From: Ovis canadensis
Lineage: Eukaryota; Chordata; Mammalia; Artiodactyla; Bovidae
Assembly (NCBI RefSeq): GCF_042477335.2
Contig: NC_091257.1
Location: 40,580,501-40,644,500, forward strand
Length of the DNA stretch: 64,000 nt
Reading direction: 5' to 3'
Position 1 is the stretch's first letter, and the number at the start of each line of letters is the position of its first letter. Shown piece by piece: positions 1-11,830 of this stretch. The notes under the pieces are model-generated. The model had not been told where the DNA came from. It searched no databases and saw only the letters and a list, made by a program, of their open reading frames with translations. The translations under genes and the position numbers were made by a program.

Positions 1-586
1 AGAGGACAGTCTGATCAGCTGTCCAGGTGGGTTCTGTTTAGCAGGGTGAAGCTGAGCACATATTAGAGAAACTGGGAAGCTTTATCAGAATATCTGTAGG
101 TTTTGTGTAGGCTGAAAAAGCTCTTCCCAGAAACAGAGATGTATCATCATGGAATTAACTGCTGTCCCTAGAAGCTTGCAGATCAAGACTGTTTTCAGCA
201 AATTCCCAGATGATCGGGTCCTGTCTCCAGCTCATTGTGTTTCTACTTCTGCTTTGAACCAAAGTGCAACTAGACCCAGTGATAAGTAAGTTATTTTAAA
301 GCCTGTAAGTAGTGCTAACTAAGCTACTCCAGAGAATAAAATCCTCCACGCACAAAATGGGGCAATGCGTACCTTCCAGGGATTTGAGAAAGCAAGGCTA
401 GGAGCAGCTAGACTGGCTCTTGGGCAAACTTTTCCCAGGATGACCAGGGTGATCACATGTCCATATGACTTTGTTTTTACAAAGAAGCAGTTCTTTGGAT
501 GTGGATATGTCCGTAAATGGATGATATGTAATTTTACTTTTTGACATTTCTAAGAATATATACTTAAGTCATAACAACTTCTTTCT
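1..586. other. intergenic, no recognisable feature
   Basis: Average-composition DNA with no convincing reading frame, repeat or RNA gene that I recognise on either strand. Confidence 0.5.
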
Positions 587-711
587 GGGACTTTTCTGGT
601 GGTCAATAGTTGGGACTCTGCTTCTACTACAGGGGGCATGGGTTTGATCCCTGGTGGGAGAACTGAGATCCTCCATGCCCTGTGTCATAGTCATAAATAA
701 AATAAAAATTC
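587..711 (+). repeat. CHR-type tRNA-Glu SINE
   Basis: The segment opens with a degenerate GGGACTTCCCTGG-type head. It contains a B-box-like GTTTGATCCCTGG stretch and the AACTGAGATCC motif, and ends in an AAATAAAATAAAA tail. This is the layout of the cetartiodactyl CHR SINEs, which derive from tRNA-Glu. The copy is diverged. Confidence 0.8.
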
Positions 712-784
712 AGTGGAAATATATTCAAATAATTCAGTTCAGAAAAGGATGACTTAAAAAAAAATCTGCTCTGTCATTCAGATA

Positions 785-1440
785 CTTAATTCATCCAGCA
801 AGCACTCAATAAGGGTTAACCATGTGCCAGATACTGTTCTAAGCACTAATGAATAAGATCCAGTCTCTGACCTCAGGAATTCCCATCTAAAAGGTTAATG
901 GAGCCACAGGCATGTTACTATTTGAGAACATACAAGAAATAATTGAAAAAAAAAAAAACATCTTTGGGAATATAGAAGGGATGGATCTACTCTGCCTGGG
1001 TGAAGTGTTTTCAAAGAGGCTTCCTAGGGGAGGTGAAATAGATTGAGTCTTTAAAGATGAGTAGGAATCAACCAGAGAATAGAGGGTTGAGTAAAGGGTT
1101 AGGGGCATAAGGTCAACCTATACATAGACACAGGTGAGCAGCCTCAGAAGGGGTTCAAAGAACTACAAGAGCTGGGTTCCTTAGATCAGTAAGAGCAAGA
1201 TGAAGAACAAGAAATGCATGTGCCAACATGGAGATCCTAGGTATGGCTCGCTAAGGAGCTTGAACCTTTCTTTCCAGGCAAAAAGAAGCTAGTGGAGCAT
1301 CCTATACAGTGAGAGGCATGATTTGATTGTTGGCCTTGGGTAGAATGGATGGGGGATTTGACGACGGAGAAACCAGAAGGCAGTTATTAATAAATGGATA
1401 GTAAGGGTTTGATTTGAGAAACAGTTTGGAGTTAAAGCCT
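785..1440 (-). repeat. L2 LINE fragment, antisense
   Basis: Read on the - strand, the part at 785-880 matches the conserved L2 3' end (a cue is ATGTGCCAGATACTGTTCTA on the + strand). The following 500 bases keep the L2-like order, including the part equivalent to 'treatment of fewer than eight-base gaps' at 1020-1060. It is heavily diverged, so the far boundary is uncertain. Short open frames here are chance. Confidence 0.55.
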
Positions 1441-2045
1441 AGGAGAACTGGAGACTGCACGTGGGGTTGTGGGAAAGGGAAGAATCAGTGCTGCTCAGAC
1501 CAAGGGTCCCGTCAGCCTCAGCACTGTGATGAGCTAGCTACCTGTGTTCCTTCCTCCTGCCCCATATAACTTAGACTACAAACTATGGTGCCTGGAAACT
1601 TATCTTTTCGCATCTTCCTGTCTTAAAGTTTCTTCTTCTCCAAAAACTCCCAAACAAAATGTAAAAATAAATAAGAAGCAAATACCTTTAAAACCTGCTA
1701 ATGTAGTAGCTAAAAAAAAATTGTTCAAGTTGATGAACTGAGATTTTATAATTATGATTAGACTACATAAGAGTATAGTTTGGGGACATTTTTCTTCCCT
1801 TGGGGACTTTTCACACCTAAACTTCTACAAGATCTTTTTTTTGTACCTTTTTTGAGGGGAGTAGATGAAGATGGAAAAGCAAAGGTATGTTGCCCTTAGC
1901 AACGTGACTTGAGCTATCATAGCATCACTGAGTAAAAAGAGTGACATAATTAAAGAATTTGGACCTGTAGCCGAAGGTCCACCCACTCTGGCATCAAGGC
2001 CCATCCATTGGTCAAAAGACTGGAATAGAAATTGGCCTTAAGTGT
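1441..2045. other. intergenic, no recognisable feature
   Basis: No gene or clear repeat is visible. The 65-residue frame at 1544-1741 has no family resemblance and an A/T-driven composition. Confidence 0.5.
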
Positions 2046-2049
2046 AGGT

Positions 2050-2290
2050 TATCTAATTAATTGATTAATCCAATGAATGTTGTTTAAGCACCTTCTACAT
2101 ACAGTACAAAGACAAATACAGCGTCGGTTCTCCTGAGAACATATTCTAGTTGGAGGCCTGAGAGAGAGAGAGAAAGAGAAGAGGATGGGGAGGAGGCGGG
2201 GAAAGGAGGATTTCAGATCGTGCAAAATGCTATGAAGAGAGGAAAACAAGACTAATGAGCAGAGAAGGACTAGCGAGTGAATGGCAGGGA
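2050..2290 (-). repeat. L2 LINE fragment with GA-rich run
   Basis: An AAGCACCTTCTACATACAG-like stretch near 2085 resembles the antisense L2 3' end. It is followed by a GA-rich run at 2159-2186 and by L2-like purine-rich sequence. Weakly conserved. Confidence 0.45.
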
Positions 2291-2502
2291 CAGAGCTGGT
2301 CTGCAGTGGGTGCATCACTTATATGATTTTAGTGGCCTGGATTTTCCCAATAGCATTATTGGCTTGACATCTGAAGTGGATCCTGTTTTAACAACCACCT
2401 CTTCTATACAACAAAACTATTTTCAGTAATGATTGTAAAATTAAAAGAAGAATAGCATCCAGAAAAGAAATCTAGTAGAATTTCTCTTTTCTTGTTACCA
2501 AT

Positions 2503-2613
2503 GCTGCTGCTGCTGCTGCTGCTAAGTCACTTCAGTTGTGTCTGACTCTGTGAGACCCCAGAGACGACAGACCACCAGACTCCCCAGTCCCTGGGATTCT
2601 CCAGGCAAGAACA
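2503..2613 (-). repeat. Bov-A monomer (half Bov-A2), 12-bp TSD
   Basis: The segment starts with a (GCT)n run and continues with the AAGTCACTTCAGTTGTGTC signature of a Bov-A2 unit read on the - strand, stopping at CCAGGCAAGAACA. A perfect duplication CTTGTTACCAAT at 2491-2502 and 2614-2625 fixes both ends, so the second monomer was never inserted here. Confidence 0.9.
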
Positions 2614-2803
2614 CTTGTTACCAATACTCAACAATAAAATACAACGATTGCTTACAGCTTAGACCAGGTAAAGATTTTGGGGAGAGTGGAAGAGGTATTT
2701 TATCAATGACATTGTTTAAACTTTGCTGGAGAAAGTGGTAATAAAAAGTAAACCAATTTTGGTCAAATTTCTTATTGTTTTTAAATTCTCTACCACCTTA
2801 TTA

Positions 2804-3006
2804 GGCTTCTCTGGTGGCTCAGATGGTAAAGAATCTGCCAGCAATGTGGGAGACCTGGATTCAGTCCCTGGGTTAGGAAGATCTGCTGGAGAAGGGATGG
2901 CTACCCACTCCACTCCAGTATTCTTGCCTGGAGATTTCCAAGGACAGAGGAGCCTGGTGGACTACAATTCATGGGGTCGCAAGAGATTTGGACATGACTC
3001 AGCAAC

Positions 3007-3008
<2 letters not shown>
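2804..3008 (+). repeat. Bov-tA SINE
   Basis: A tRNA-Glu-derived head (GGCTTCTCTGGTGGCTCAG) is followed by the BovB-derived body (GGAGCCTGGTGG, ATGGGGTCGCAAG, GACATGACTCAGCAAC). The long frame that crosses it at 2723-3169 is only SINE sequence. Confidence 0.92.

Positions 3009-3045
<37 letters not shown>
3009..3045. repeat. (AC)n microsatellite at SINE tail
   Basis: About 18 AC units start directly at the 3' end of the Bov-tA SINE, a common place for ruminant microsatellites to arise. It is likely length-polymorphic. Confidence 0.95.
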
Positions 3046-3046
<1 letters not shown>

Positions 3047-3264
3047 CCTTATTGCTTGCACCGTGGGCTTGAAGGGTTCCCTAACTGGTGGTTGAGTTTT
3101 CCTCAAACCCTCCTTGCTCCCATTGACCTGGTGCTTAAAATTCTCCAATTCCTTTCGCTAGGCTGGTGAAAGATTTTCAGAATGCAAATATTCTGGAGTA
3201 GTACTGCTTGATATCGTACACATGTAATTTTCACTTTAATTTGGGTTTACCAGAGCCAGTCCTG

Positions 3265-3470
3265 GGAGTTTAGTCAATCATTCATTTATTCAACATGTTT
3301 AATCATCCCACAATATGCACCAATGACTGTGGTGGGGCTGTGTCCTCAGGGCGCGCAGGGCCTTGTGGGAGAGACAGATGCCTGGAGCAATAATTGACAT
3401 GCAGCATGATCAGGGCTGGGTATCTGCTAGGCTCTGCACAGAGAAGCCGCAGCTTTGCGAGGGGCTGATG
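3265..3470 (-). repeat. possible L2-like remnant
   Basis: A TTCATTTATTCAACA start followed by a GGAGAGACAGATG-like stretch and a GGGCTGGGTA part looks like a decayed antisense L2 3' end. The match is weak. Confidence 0.3.
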
Positions 3471-6400
3471 GAAGCGGGTGTTAGTAGACGAGAAACACCC
3501 CCAGGGAGGTGAGGAGTTGAGGCTGCCTAGCAGCATCCTCAGAGCCCACGTCTGCAGCCAGAGGCACTGTGACTGTCTGCTGGGCCTCCCTGCAGAGCTG
3601 GGTTCTGCAGGCGCTGACTGTTCTGAAAAGACTCATTTCCGCTGCCGTGGGAGACAACGGGGAGGAAAGTGTCTCATTAGTGTGGGGAGGAGGGACAGAG
3701 AGATTGTACGATGCTCTGGAGGAAAGGCAGGGCGGCTTTTTCCTTCACAAACACCCCCGACCTGCTCAACACCACGACTCTCGAGAGACTTGGGCTTCCT
3801 GAGGGGTGCTTTGCTCTGATAAGTGGCATGAACCTCCTTCACACGAATTTCCCATTAATTAACACACTACTTCCTCTGCAGAGACAGCTGGCAAGAGTAG
3901 CCATGAACTGAGGTAACTGAACTCCTGCCAAACTGCCCATCCTGTGCCTGCTTTGCATAAAATGTGCCTTGTCTGAGGCTGGAAGTCATCAGTAGAGAAA
4001 TGCGTTCTGGGACGCCCTCCCCCAGGAGGGAGCCTGAGCAAACTCCTGTGGGGTTGGGGGAAGCCTGGAGCTGGAAGGAGGCTAGCCTGCCTAGTTTTAT
4101 GAATTCTTTGGGGGATGGTCGGGGGTGATGCAGAGGAAACCGTTTAAATCAGAAAAGCCTGGAGAAGTTCTGCGACCAGTCATTTGAGGCCAGTGCTGCA
4201 CTGGACTCTGTGACCAGAAAGTGGCCAGGAGGGAGTGGGCCAGGTCCACTAGCATCTGAAAGCAGGGGTGGGGGACTCGTCAAAAGCCAGGCTTCCCACA
4301 GCTTCCAGAGTCTGGACAAAGAAGCAGAGAAAGACGGTCAGACCTGCCCCCTCCTCTGCACCATCATAAACCAAAAGGGAGCCGCCTACTTGATAGAGGC
4401 CAGTGGAGAGGGATGAGGTGGGTGATGTGGAGAGGGGAACATTTTTCTGGGCCTTGGTTTCCTCCTCTGAAATACGGGTTGGTCTTTTGGATCCCTAAGG
4501 TCTCTCCTGTTCTGCCCCAGGGTGGATGGAGGGCAGAAGGGGCTTGCGGGCGAAAGAAGAGGTTGCTCAAGTCCGGAGCCGGCTCATCTCCTCGAGTTCT
4601 GTTGAGCAGAGAAGCACTGCGCTCGGGAGCTGGGAAATGACTTGATCGCCATCTTGCTCGCAGATGTCTTCTTACACAGAGGTGATCACATACCGGGGCT
4701 GTAAAAAGAACAATACGTAGCCCTGGCTCTCTAGGAGGTCTAACTGTGAAAACAAGACGTGTTCCTGTGACAAACGGAAAATTGGTCCAGACTGCAACGC
4801 AGCTTCTAAGCACTCGTCGGAAGCATTGAGCGCCAGCTGAGTGTTCAGAGGAACAGGCTCTCTCAGAACTCACAGAGGAACCGATTACAGCGCGCTGATT
4901 CACGACTCAGGAAGCAGCCGCCAGGTAACGGTAACAGAGCTCTTTGAGGGAAAACAGAAGAAGCAGAAGCCGGAAACTAAACAAATGAGGTCAAGGTCAT
5001 GGAAGTCATATCTTCTAACAAGGATTTTAAAAATGTTCCTCAGCCACACAGTGGGCCCTCTGTTGGGCCCAAGGCAGGGTAAGAGAGGGTAGGGGAACAT
5101 GCCAGGACCTGCTCCTCTATGAATGGAATGAAACTGCAAGGGTTGCCAGTTCAGTGCCAACCTCCTGGCCCTACAGGCCTGCTCACAGGATCAGCTTCCA
5201 CCCCCCACAGCAGTGTCTGCACTGGCTCCTTAAAGAGCCCTGGTCCATATCAAAGGACACTCAATCCAGTCCATATCAAAGGACCCTGTGGTGGGAAGTA
5301 CAGCCAGGTTCCACTGGGGCTGAACAAATCAGGACCTGAAGTGGTCCTCTCATCTCTGCACGACACTTGGGCAATCTCTTATTTCTGCTTCCCTCTTGGA
5401 ATCTGATTTCTTCTGCCCTTCTCCCATAGCCAGACATTCTCTGTTTGTCAAGGTGCACCTGGTTTTTCATCCCTCAGCCACACTGTCTGGGATGATAGTC
5501 TTTGGGTTACGATTCTAATTCTCAGGGCAAAACATCTCTTAGCTCATCTTGGGTCCTGTATCTAGGTCTGACAGGACACCCTGTCCCTTCACCAGGGCCT
5601 GTGGGGAGCAGCTGGTTTCCAGAGAAGGGAGTGTTGACAGGGCCTTTTCTCCAAGAAGCAAGATCAGGGCTGGTCTCATCTTCGTAATTACCCACAGGCA
5701 GAGCAGCCTCCTCTTTGGCTAAGCTGTCATAGATAAATTTCTAAAGCCAAAAACCCCATCTGAGAGTCTTATGTGCAGTCCCAATGCCTACAACCAGGCC
5801 TGAGATGTGAAACATGGAACATCTGAGATATTCTACAAATTGTGTAAATGGCGGCAGTGAATGAATGGTCACTCAGAGTCACCTGGCTAATGAAGATGAC
5901 AAGGAAGTCAGCACAGAGGGTGATGTGCCTCTGGGCTTTATTCCTAATGCCATGTCCCCCATGCAACCCTGGAGAAGATCAAAATCCTCTGGCTTTAGAG
6001 CTGAGAGGCATTTGCTGTGATGTTTGTTTTCTTTATGCACATTTCCTATTAATCAACACAATTCCTCCTCAGCACAGAAGTTGGCAGGGACCTGCCTGAT
6101 CAGAGCACTCTGAATACAGCCAGACTGTATCCTGTGGCTCCCTGGCGTGATGGTCCACGTGTGAGCGCCTGTCATTCAGCCCGGCTGCCAACGAAGGACT
6201 CTTGGTTTCTGCTTTGATGGGAATCTCTTCACATTTACTATTCTTTCCCCATCACTGAGTTTACTCTTGGCCCTTCCCAAAGTTCAGGACCAATTTGCAC
6301 TCAGGACTAAGCTTGTCATGTGGGGAAGGGGCTATCTTTTGAAGCTGGATCCTGTCACCTTCGCCCCCTGCTATGGGTGGGTGAGGGAAGTGTTAACCAC

Positions 6401-7014
6401 TAATCATTTAAGAGAAACTCCATTTCTGTTGATTTCTGTTCCAAGAAACACCCAACCCCGAATTCACTGGAGCCTTCATTTACAGAAGGTCATCTTGTCC
6501 TTGTCATGGAGTAGATGTTGGGGCCTAACCTCAGACCAGTCTGAATATCTGGAGTCCTCCTTCTCACCCTTTTGGCAAGTTGGGCTCTCCAGTTGCACAG
6601 ATCTGTTTTGCTCTGAGGGAAAACTCATGGTCTTGGGCATACTGCTGAATGTAGTTCATATGACTGAAGTCTGGGTTACATGAAGGGAGAAGGTGGTGAC
6701 TGGGTAGATTGCAAACCCAACATTCCCCTTTCTTAAAAAAATCAAAGAAGTTCAAACTTAAAGACATTGTCCTCAGTCCCATTCCTTTTGAAATAAAGCC
6801 TGTCGAGGAGGGTTCACATGGGACACTCAGTTCATCCTCCTGGAGAATGTCCTGGTTTGTGGCATTTAAGGGAGGTGAGGTCATGGTGAGGTGCAGAGAT
6901 TTGCAGGGGCTGTAGGGGAGGCATATGGTGACTTTTGAGTGTATTTGGCTCTGACTGCAAACGCATTTTAAAATCTCCTTTTAAAAAACACAACTTTTCA
7001 TATTTATAATCAAT
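3471..7014. other. 3.5 kb repeat-poor intergenic block
   Basis: No SINE of the Bov families lies here. Several open frames of 60-180 residues overlap on both strands without any recognisable domain, which is expected of moderately GC-rich non-coding DNA. Two short segments resemble each other (3834-3896 and 6035-6098). A local duplication CCATATCAAAGGAC occurs twice at 5246-5284. A MIR-like stretch may lie at 4430-4520. Confidence 0.5.
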
Positions 7015-7233
7015 CGGAGAAGGCAATGGCACCCCACTCCAGTACTCTTGCCTGGAAAATCCCGACTGAGCAACTTCACTTTCACTTTTCACTTTCATGC
7101 ATTGGAGAAGGAAATGGCAACCCACTCCAGTGTTCTTGCCTGGAGAATCCCAGGGACAGAGGAGCCTGGTGGGCTGCCGTCTATGGGGTCGCACAGAGTC
7201 GGACACGACCGAAGCAACTTAGCAGCAGCAGCA
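7015..7233 (+). repeat. Bov-A2 dimeric SINE with internal deletion
   Basis: The first monomer begins CGGAGAAGGCAATGGCACCC and jumps directly from AAAATCCC to GACTGAGCAACTTC, losing roughly 50 bases compared with the usual unit. The CACTTTCACTTTTCACTTTC linker follows, then a complete second monomer ending in (AGC)n. Confidence 0.92.
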
Positions 7234-8269
7234 TGAAACACAAGATAGTGCTTTTATGGATGTGTCGTGGATGTTTTGAAATTGTCAGAGTTCTCATAAT
7301 TGTTGGCTGTAAAAATGTGCACAGACATGTGTTCTTTATTAAGACATAACCTCACACATCATTCATTCATAACACATTACTGACTCCGCTCCCTCTATTA
7401 GCAGCCGGGAAAAGAAACGGAAAGTTGAATTGGAAATGAATTTATATGCTCATTTAGCTTGGTTAATTACCTGCTGAAATAATGTTCCCAATTCTTAATG
7501 GGTGCTCCTCTTGATAGATAAGGCAGCTGCCTGAGATGAGGTGAAGGCTCCAAAAGGCACCTGGCTCATGATAATGTTTGTCAAAAACATGACAGGAAAA
7601 AGCAGGTTGGAATGTTCTATCTGCCAACAGCCTAGATGCTGCCAAGCCTGGAGGCAGTTGACTGACAGCCTGTTAAAACTGAGGCTGCTTACATAATAAT
7701 AGGACCGTTTTGTGTTCTTGATAATGCTAATGTATGCAAATTTACAGTAATATATTCCCTGAGAGTACCTTGGATGGACAGTATAGGAGGGAAGCTGAGA
7801 GCTTTGCAACGATGGACTCAAGTTCTCTGAGGGACTGGGCAGGATGCTTACATATAATTAAAAAAAATTAAGTTATCCACATGTGCTTTCAGTTTTATTG
7901 ATTGACATTCCCACTGTCACCTCTAGTATGCATTGGTCTTTTTTTTTTCTTTGTAATGAAGAGCTTATCAAAATGGTATAGTATACATTTCTGGTCTTTA
8001 AAAGCCTGCCCAAAATTGGTTCAGAGCTTCTCCATTTTCTTTTCCTCAAACAGTCCAAAGTTCCTAAAGTTCATTTTACTAAGTTGAAATCATTTACCTT
8101 CAAGATTGCTGGGAAGTTTGCTGAAGGGAGACAGTGTCCTCCCTATTTTGAAGAGGGAATGGATTTGGGGTGCAGAAAAGTTATGACTTCTACCCAGTTG
8201 GTAAAGGAGCAACAGGAAGAAGCTGCTTCTCTGATTTCAGGTTAATGTACTTTTTAGAACCCCCTCATT
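7234..8269. other. intergenic, no recognisable feature
   Basis: AT-rich DNA with no gene signal. Frames of about 60-108 residues at 7463-8087 are unrelated to known families. Confidence 0.5.
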
Positions 8270-9046
8270 CATTGTTGCTGTTCAGTTGCAAAGTCACAAC
8301 CAACCCCATGGACTGCGGCACTCCAGGCTTCCCTGTCCTTCAACATCTCCTGGAGTTTGATCAAATTCATGTTCATTGAGTCAGTGAAGCCATCCAACCA
8401 TCTTATCCTCTGCTGCCCTCTTCTCCTGTGCTCCATCTTTCCCAGCATCATGGTCTTTTCCAATGAGTTGGCTTTTTGCATCAGGTAGCCAAAGAATTGG
8501 AGCTTCAGCTTCAGCTTCAGCACCAGTCCTTCCAATGAATATTCTGGGTTGATTTCCCTCAGGATTGACTGGTTTGATCTCCTTGCTGTCCAAGGGGTTC
8601 TCAAGAATCTTCTCCAGCACCAAAATTCAAGCATCAATTCTTTGGCGCTCAGCCTTCTTTTTTCACATCTGTATGTGACTACTGGAAAGACCATAGCCTT
8701 GACTATATGGACCTTTTATAGGCACAGTGATGTCTCTGCTTTTTAATACATTGTTTAGGTTTGTCATAGCTTTTCTTCCAAGGAGCAAAAGTCTTTTAAT
8801 TTCATGGTTGCAGTTACTGTCTGCAATGATTTTGGAGCCCAAGAAAAGAAAATCCGTCACTGTTCTCACCTTTTCTCCATCTATTTGCCATGAAGAGATG
8901 GGATTGGATACCATGATCTTACCAGTTTTTTGAATGGTGAGTTTTAAGCCAGTTTTTCACCCTCCTCTTTCAACCTCATCAGGAGGCTCTTTAGTTCTTT
9001 GCTTTCTGCCGTAAGCGTGGTGTCATCTGCATATCCCCTCACTAGT
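8270..9046 (-). pseudogene. BovB (RTE) LINE 3' fragment, decayed
   Basis: On the - strand this encodes the C-terminal third of the BovB reverse transcriptase polyprotein: the stretch before the YADD-distal region, the WCWRR region, WTARRSNQSIL, and the final DREAWSAAVHGV. The reading frame is broken into at least three pieces by frameshifts. The 3' end on the + strand is the usual TTGTTGCTGTTCAGTTGC form. The copy is inactive. Confidence 0.9.
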
Positions 9047-9499
9047 AATGCCTAATCAGACCATGTGAACTGGGAACCCAGAAATGGAGTCAGCCATAGG
9101 AGCTGAAGGAGGGATGTAGACGGCTGTTTCAGATGAGGTCCAGGAAGGGCTGGCTCAGCTCCACCACGCTGCGCAATGCTATCTGCTCCCCTTTCTTGCC
9201 ATTCTTTCTTTTCATCAGTCACCAGACAACTGTGTTTGCTAAGCTCCTGATGAGAGTTCCACCTTACCTGGCCAGTTGCTATTCTCTGAACACAATAGAA
9301 TGTTAGAATTGACAGTTACCTCAAAGAACAGCCAGCTCTAAACTTTTTAGTATGAGGAACTGGACCCAGAGGGTTTAAGCAATTTGCCTGGAGAGGCTGC
9401 AATTCTCATATCTAGTTAGTACCTGTACCTAGGCCGCGACCCATCTTGAATTTTCATCTCTCTTTGTTTCCTAGTGATGGTTACTGTTTCTGCTGGCTT
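9047..9499. other. intergenic, no recognisable feature
   Basis: No gene, RNA or clear repeat seen. Confidence 0.5.
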
Positions 9500-9600
9500 T
9501 GGTTGGGCACCTACTATGTGACATGCACTACACATGCTTTTAGACCCCACTATGATCCTTTAAATGGGCCACATTATCTATCCTTAGGGCCAGTGTAGTC
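9500..9600 (+). repeat. probable MIR fragment
   Basis: GGGCACCTACTATGTGACATGCACTACACATG followed by a CTTTAAA part is the MIR 5'-middle pattern, truncated (sequence shown in parts only). Low copy quality. Confidence 0.45.
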
Positions 9601-9732
9601 CAGAAAGGAATGAAAAACTACTGGTCCACATCGAGGTTTTTATAAATTATCATAAAAGAAAGCAGACAAATAATCACAATAATTTATGTGCCTAGTACAC
9701 AATTACAACAGCAAGAACAACAATAATAATAA

Positions 9733-9950
9733 CACCCAGCGCTTATTCTAAGGGCTTTATACATGTTAACTCATTCAGTCCTCTGGGTCACACTATTTGG
9801 TAGTTACTATATATTGTCTCTGATTTACAAATTAGAAAACAAAAGCACAGAGAGGTGAAGTCATTTTCCAAAGGTCCCAGAGCTGGTAATGGATGAAGAT
9901 GGGATTTGATTCTGGGCTATCTGGCACCTGAGCCCATGTGTCCTAACAAC
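9733..9950 (+). repeat. MIR SINE
   Basis: The core is in order: GCTTATTCTAAGGGCTTTA, ACTCATTCAGTCC, AAGCACAGAGAGGTGAAG, then GGGATTTGATTCTGG. This is a nearly full-length MIR, older than the Bov SINEs. Confidence 0.8.
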
Positions 9951-10494
9951 TATATTTCTTCAAGTGATCATTATATGTTAACTATAAATAATGAGTAACA
10001 ACTCTGACTCAGCCTCGGCTCGGAAACTGAGGGCCAGTGAGTCAATCCACAGGGTCAGCCCTAGTCTGAGCCGGCTCTGCAGCTTGACCTCCAGTCCCCT
10101 TACCAGCCTGTGGACCAGGAGATGGGAAGAAAACCTCATTTCGTTTTCGGAGAGGTTCCAGTGTTTCCTCTGGAAACCAGCAAGAAACCCAATGCTCAGT
10201 GTCCATACAAGTTGTGCCTGTTACCCTACTCCAGAAACTAAATAGGGAGAACGTTTGACAATGGATAGTGACTTTTCTTGAAAATTTAGTGTGGCCTCTG
10301 CCTGGCAAGCATTCCATCCTTCCCCCATATTGTCTGGCAGAGGTAAGGCATGTGGCCTCTGGTCCAGCCAGTTTGGTGCGCCCATTCGCACTGGGGAAGG
10401 GAGAAGGCACTTTTTTCTACAGTCTTCCCATCACCTTTCAGTACTTTGCTTTCCAGGTGGCGAGGGCCCTCTGCAGCTCATGGCACAAACCTTT
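9951..10494. other. intergenic, GC-moderate unique DNA
   Basis: Repeat-free block. Overlapping frames of 81-122 residues lack recognisable domains. Confidence 0.5.
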
Positions 10495-10511
10495 ACCACT
10501 AGGGGGCGCCT
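10495..10511 (+). promoter_or_regulatory. CTCF-type binding site
   Basis: ACCACTAGGGGGCGCCT matches the core of the vertebrate CTCF consensus (CCASYAGRGGGCRS) at every core position, in forward orientation, in repeat-free DNA about 50 kb upstream of GPR158. Binding is inferred from motif quality only. Confidence 0.65.
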
Positions 10512-11375
10512 AGACATCTCAGAGAGCGCCCGGGCAAGGGGCCCTTTCAGGACACGAGCAGACTCTCTGACAGAATGGATTCCTGGTTATGAACTCGACG
10601 TTATGGCTGTAGCTATGCTAAGCATAAGCATGGGGAAAATGCTTCTGTAGGATTATATGAGGTCAGCTTGAGTCATTCCAAGAGACTCAGCAACTCTGGG
10701 AGCAACCTCATACTCTCTCCCTGCTGCCGATCTAGCCGTCCCTCCCAACCCACAATCACAGACTCCCCTCTACAGGGTCTGCTCTCTAAGCAGGGAGTGG
10801 GGTGGGTGGGGCTGGGGGTCCTGACACCACCCATTGCACCGTTGACTGGACCGCCCCTGGGGGCAGCCATGTTAGGGCATCACACGTGGGATCACTCACT
10901 GCAGGTGGCTTTACAGATGTCCGGTGACTAATTAGTTGACTGACTAACTTTTTTATTTTTCTCACCTATTTGGCCATGTCCTTTCCTGTTCCTGCGAAAA
11001 TGATGCCAGTAAACCCAAGGAGCCAGCCTTAGGAGGAAACCAGCAGGACCGTTTGGCAGGGCTGGAACTGCGGTGAGGCAAGCGAGGCACCCAGGTAGCC
11101 CTTTGCTTGCCTGAGACTGAGAGCAAATGCCGCCTTTCCTTTTATGCCCCAGCAATTCTCCTGCCTTCCTAGTCCCAGCCCAGAACTGCCACTGTGGGAG
11201 ATACCCAGCCGCAGAGAAAACCAGCCAGCTCTTTGTTTTTGGCTACTCTTCTCCCCCCTTAGCCCACTTCTCCTCACCCCCAGCCTCCTAAACCTATGGC
11301 TCTTCCTGCTCTGGTTCGGATGTTGGCTGATAAGGATTAGTGAGAACTTCCCAGTCAAGGGCCTCTACAAGAAAA
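10512..11375. other. intergenic, GC-moderate unique DNA
   Basis: No recognisable repeat or gene. It contains a G-rich run at 10793-10818 with five G-tracts of three or more. Confidence 0.5.
10793..10818 (+). other. G-quadruplex-forming motif
   Basis: Five runs of three to five G separated by one to two bases satisfy the standard G3+N1-7 rule. It lies 280 bases from the CTCF-type site. Confidence 0.6.
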
Positions 11376-11830
11376 GTTGCTAGTGTTTATTCAGTGCTTT
11401 CTGTGTCCCAGAAATGCTTCTAAATGCTTTACAGATGTTGAGTCACTTAATTCTCTCAACAATATTGTGATGAAGGTGTCCGTTTTACAGATAAACTAAC
11501 TGAGGCACAGAGAGGGGAAGATATTTACTCAAAGACACAGTAGATGACACAGGGCTTCCCTGGTGGCTCAGAGGGTGAAGCGTCTGCCTGCAACGTGGGA
11601 GACCTGGGTTCGATCCCTGGGTCGAGAAGATCCACTGGAGAAGGAAATGGCAACCTACTCCAGTACTCTTGCCTGGAAAATTCTATGGACGGAGGATCCT
11701 GGTAGGTTGCAGTCCATCAGATTGCAAAGAGTCGCACACGACTGAGCAACTTCACTTCTTCACAGTAGATGATGGTGGAGCCATATTTTGAATCCAGAGA
11801 ATCTTTACCCCAGAGCCTGTACTCAGACGT
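11376..11830 (+). repeat. MIR SINE split by a Bov-tA insertion
   Basis: MIR sequence runs from 11376 to 11547 (CAGTGCTTTCTGTGTCCCAG, TGAGGCACAGAGAGGGGAAG). It resumes after 11761 with a part that fits the MIR 3' end. A Bov-tA lies between. Confidence 0.8.
11548..11760 (+). repeat. Bov-tA SINE, 12-bp TSD
   Basis: A full Bov-tA with head GGGCTTCCCTGGTGGCTCAG. The perfect duplication CACAGTAGATGA at 11536-11547 and 11761-11772 shows that it landed inside a MIR. Confidence 0.95.

Noticed and set aside
2501..2524. (GCT)n as a coding triplet repeat
   Set aside because: It is the normal end of a Bov-A2 unit.
2723..3169. 148-codon frame ending in a Thr-His repeat
   Set aside because: It is a translation of a Bov-tA SINE plus the (AC)n microsatellite.
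6267..6683. 138-codon open frame on the + strand
   Set aside because: No recognisable protein features. An overlapping opposite-strand frame suggests non-coding DNA.
11548..11760. tRNA-like A and B boxes as a tRNA gene
   Set aside because: They belong to Bov-tA and CHR SINE heads. There is no complete cloverleaf.
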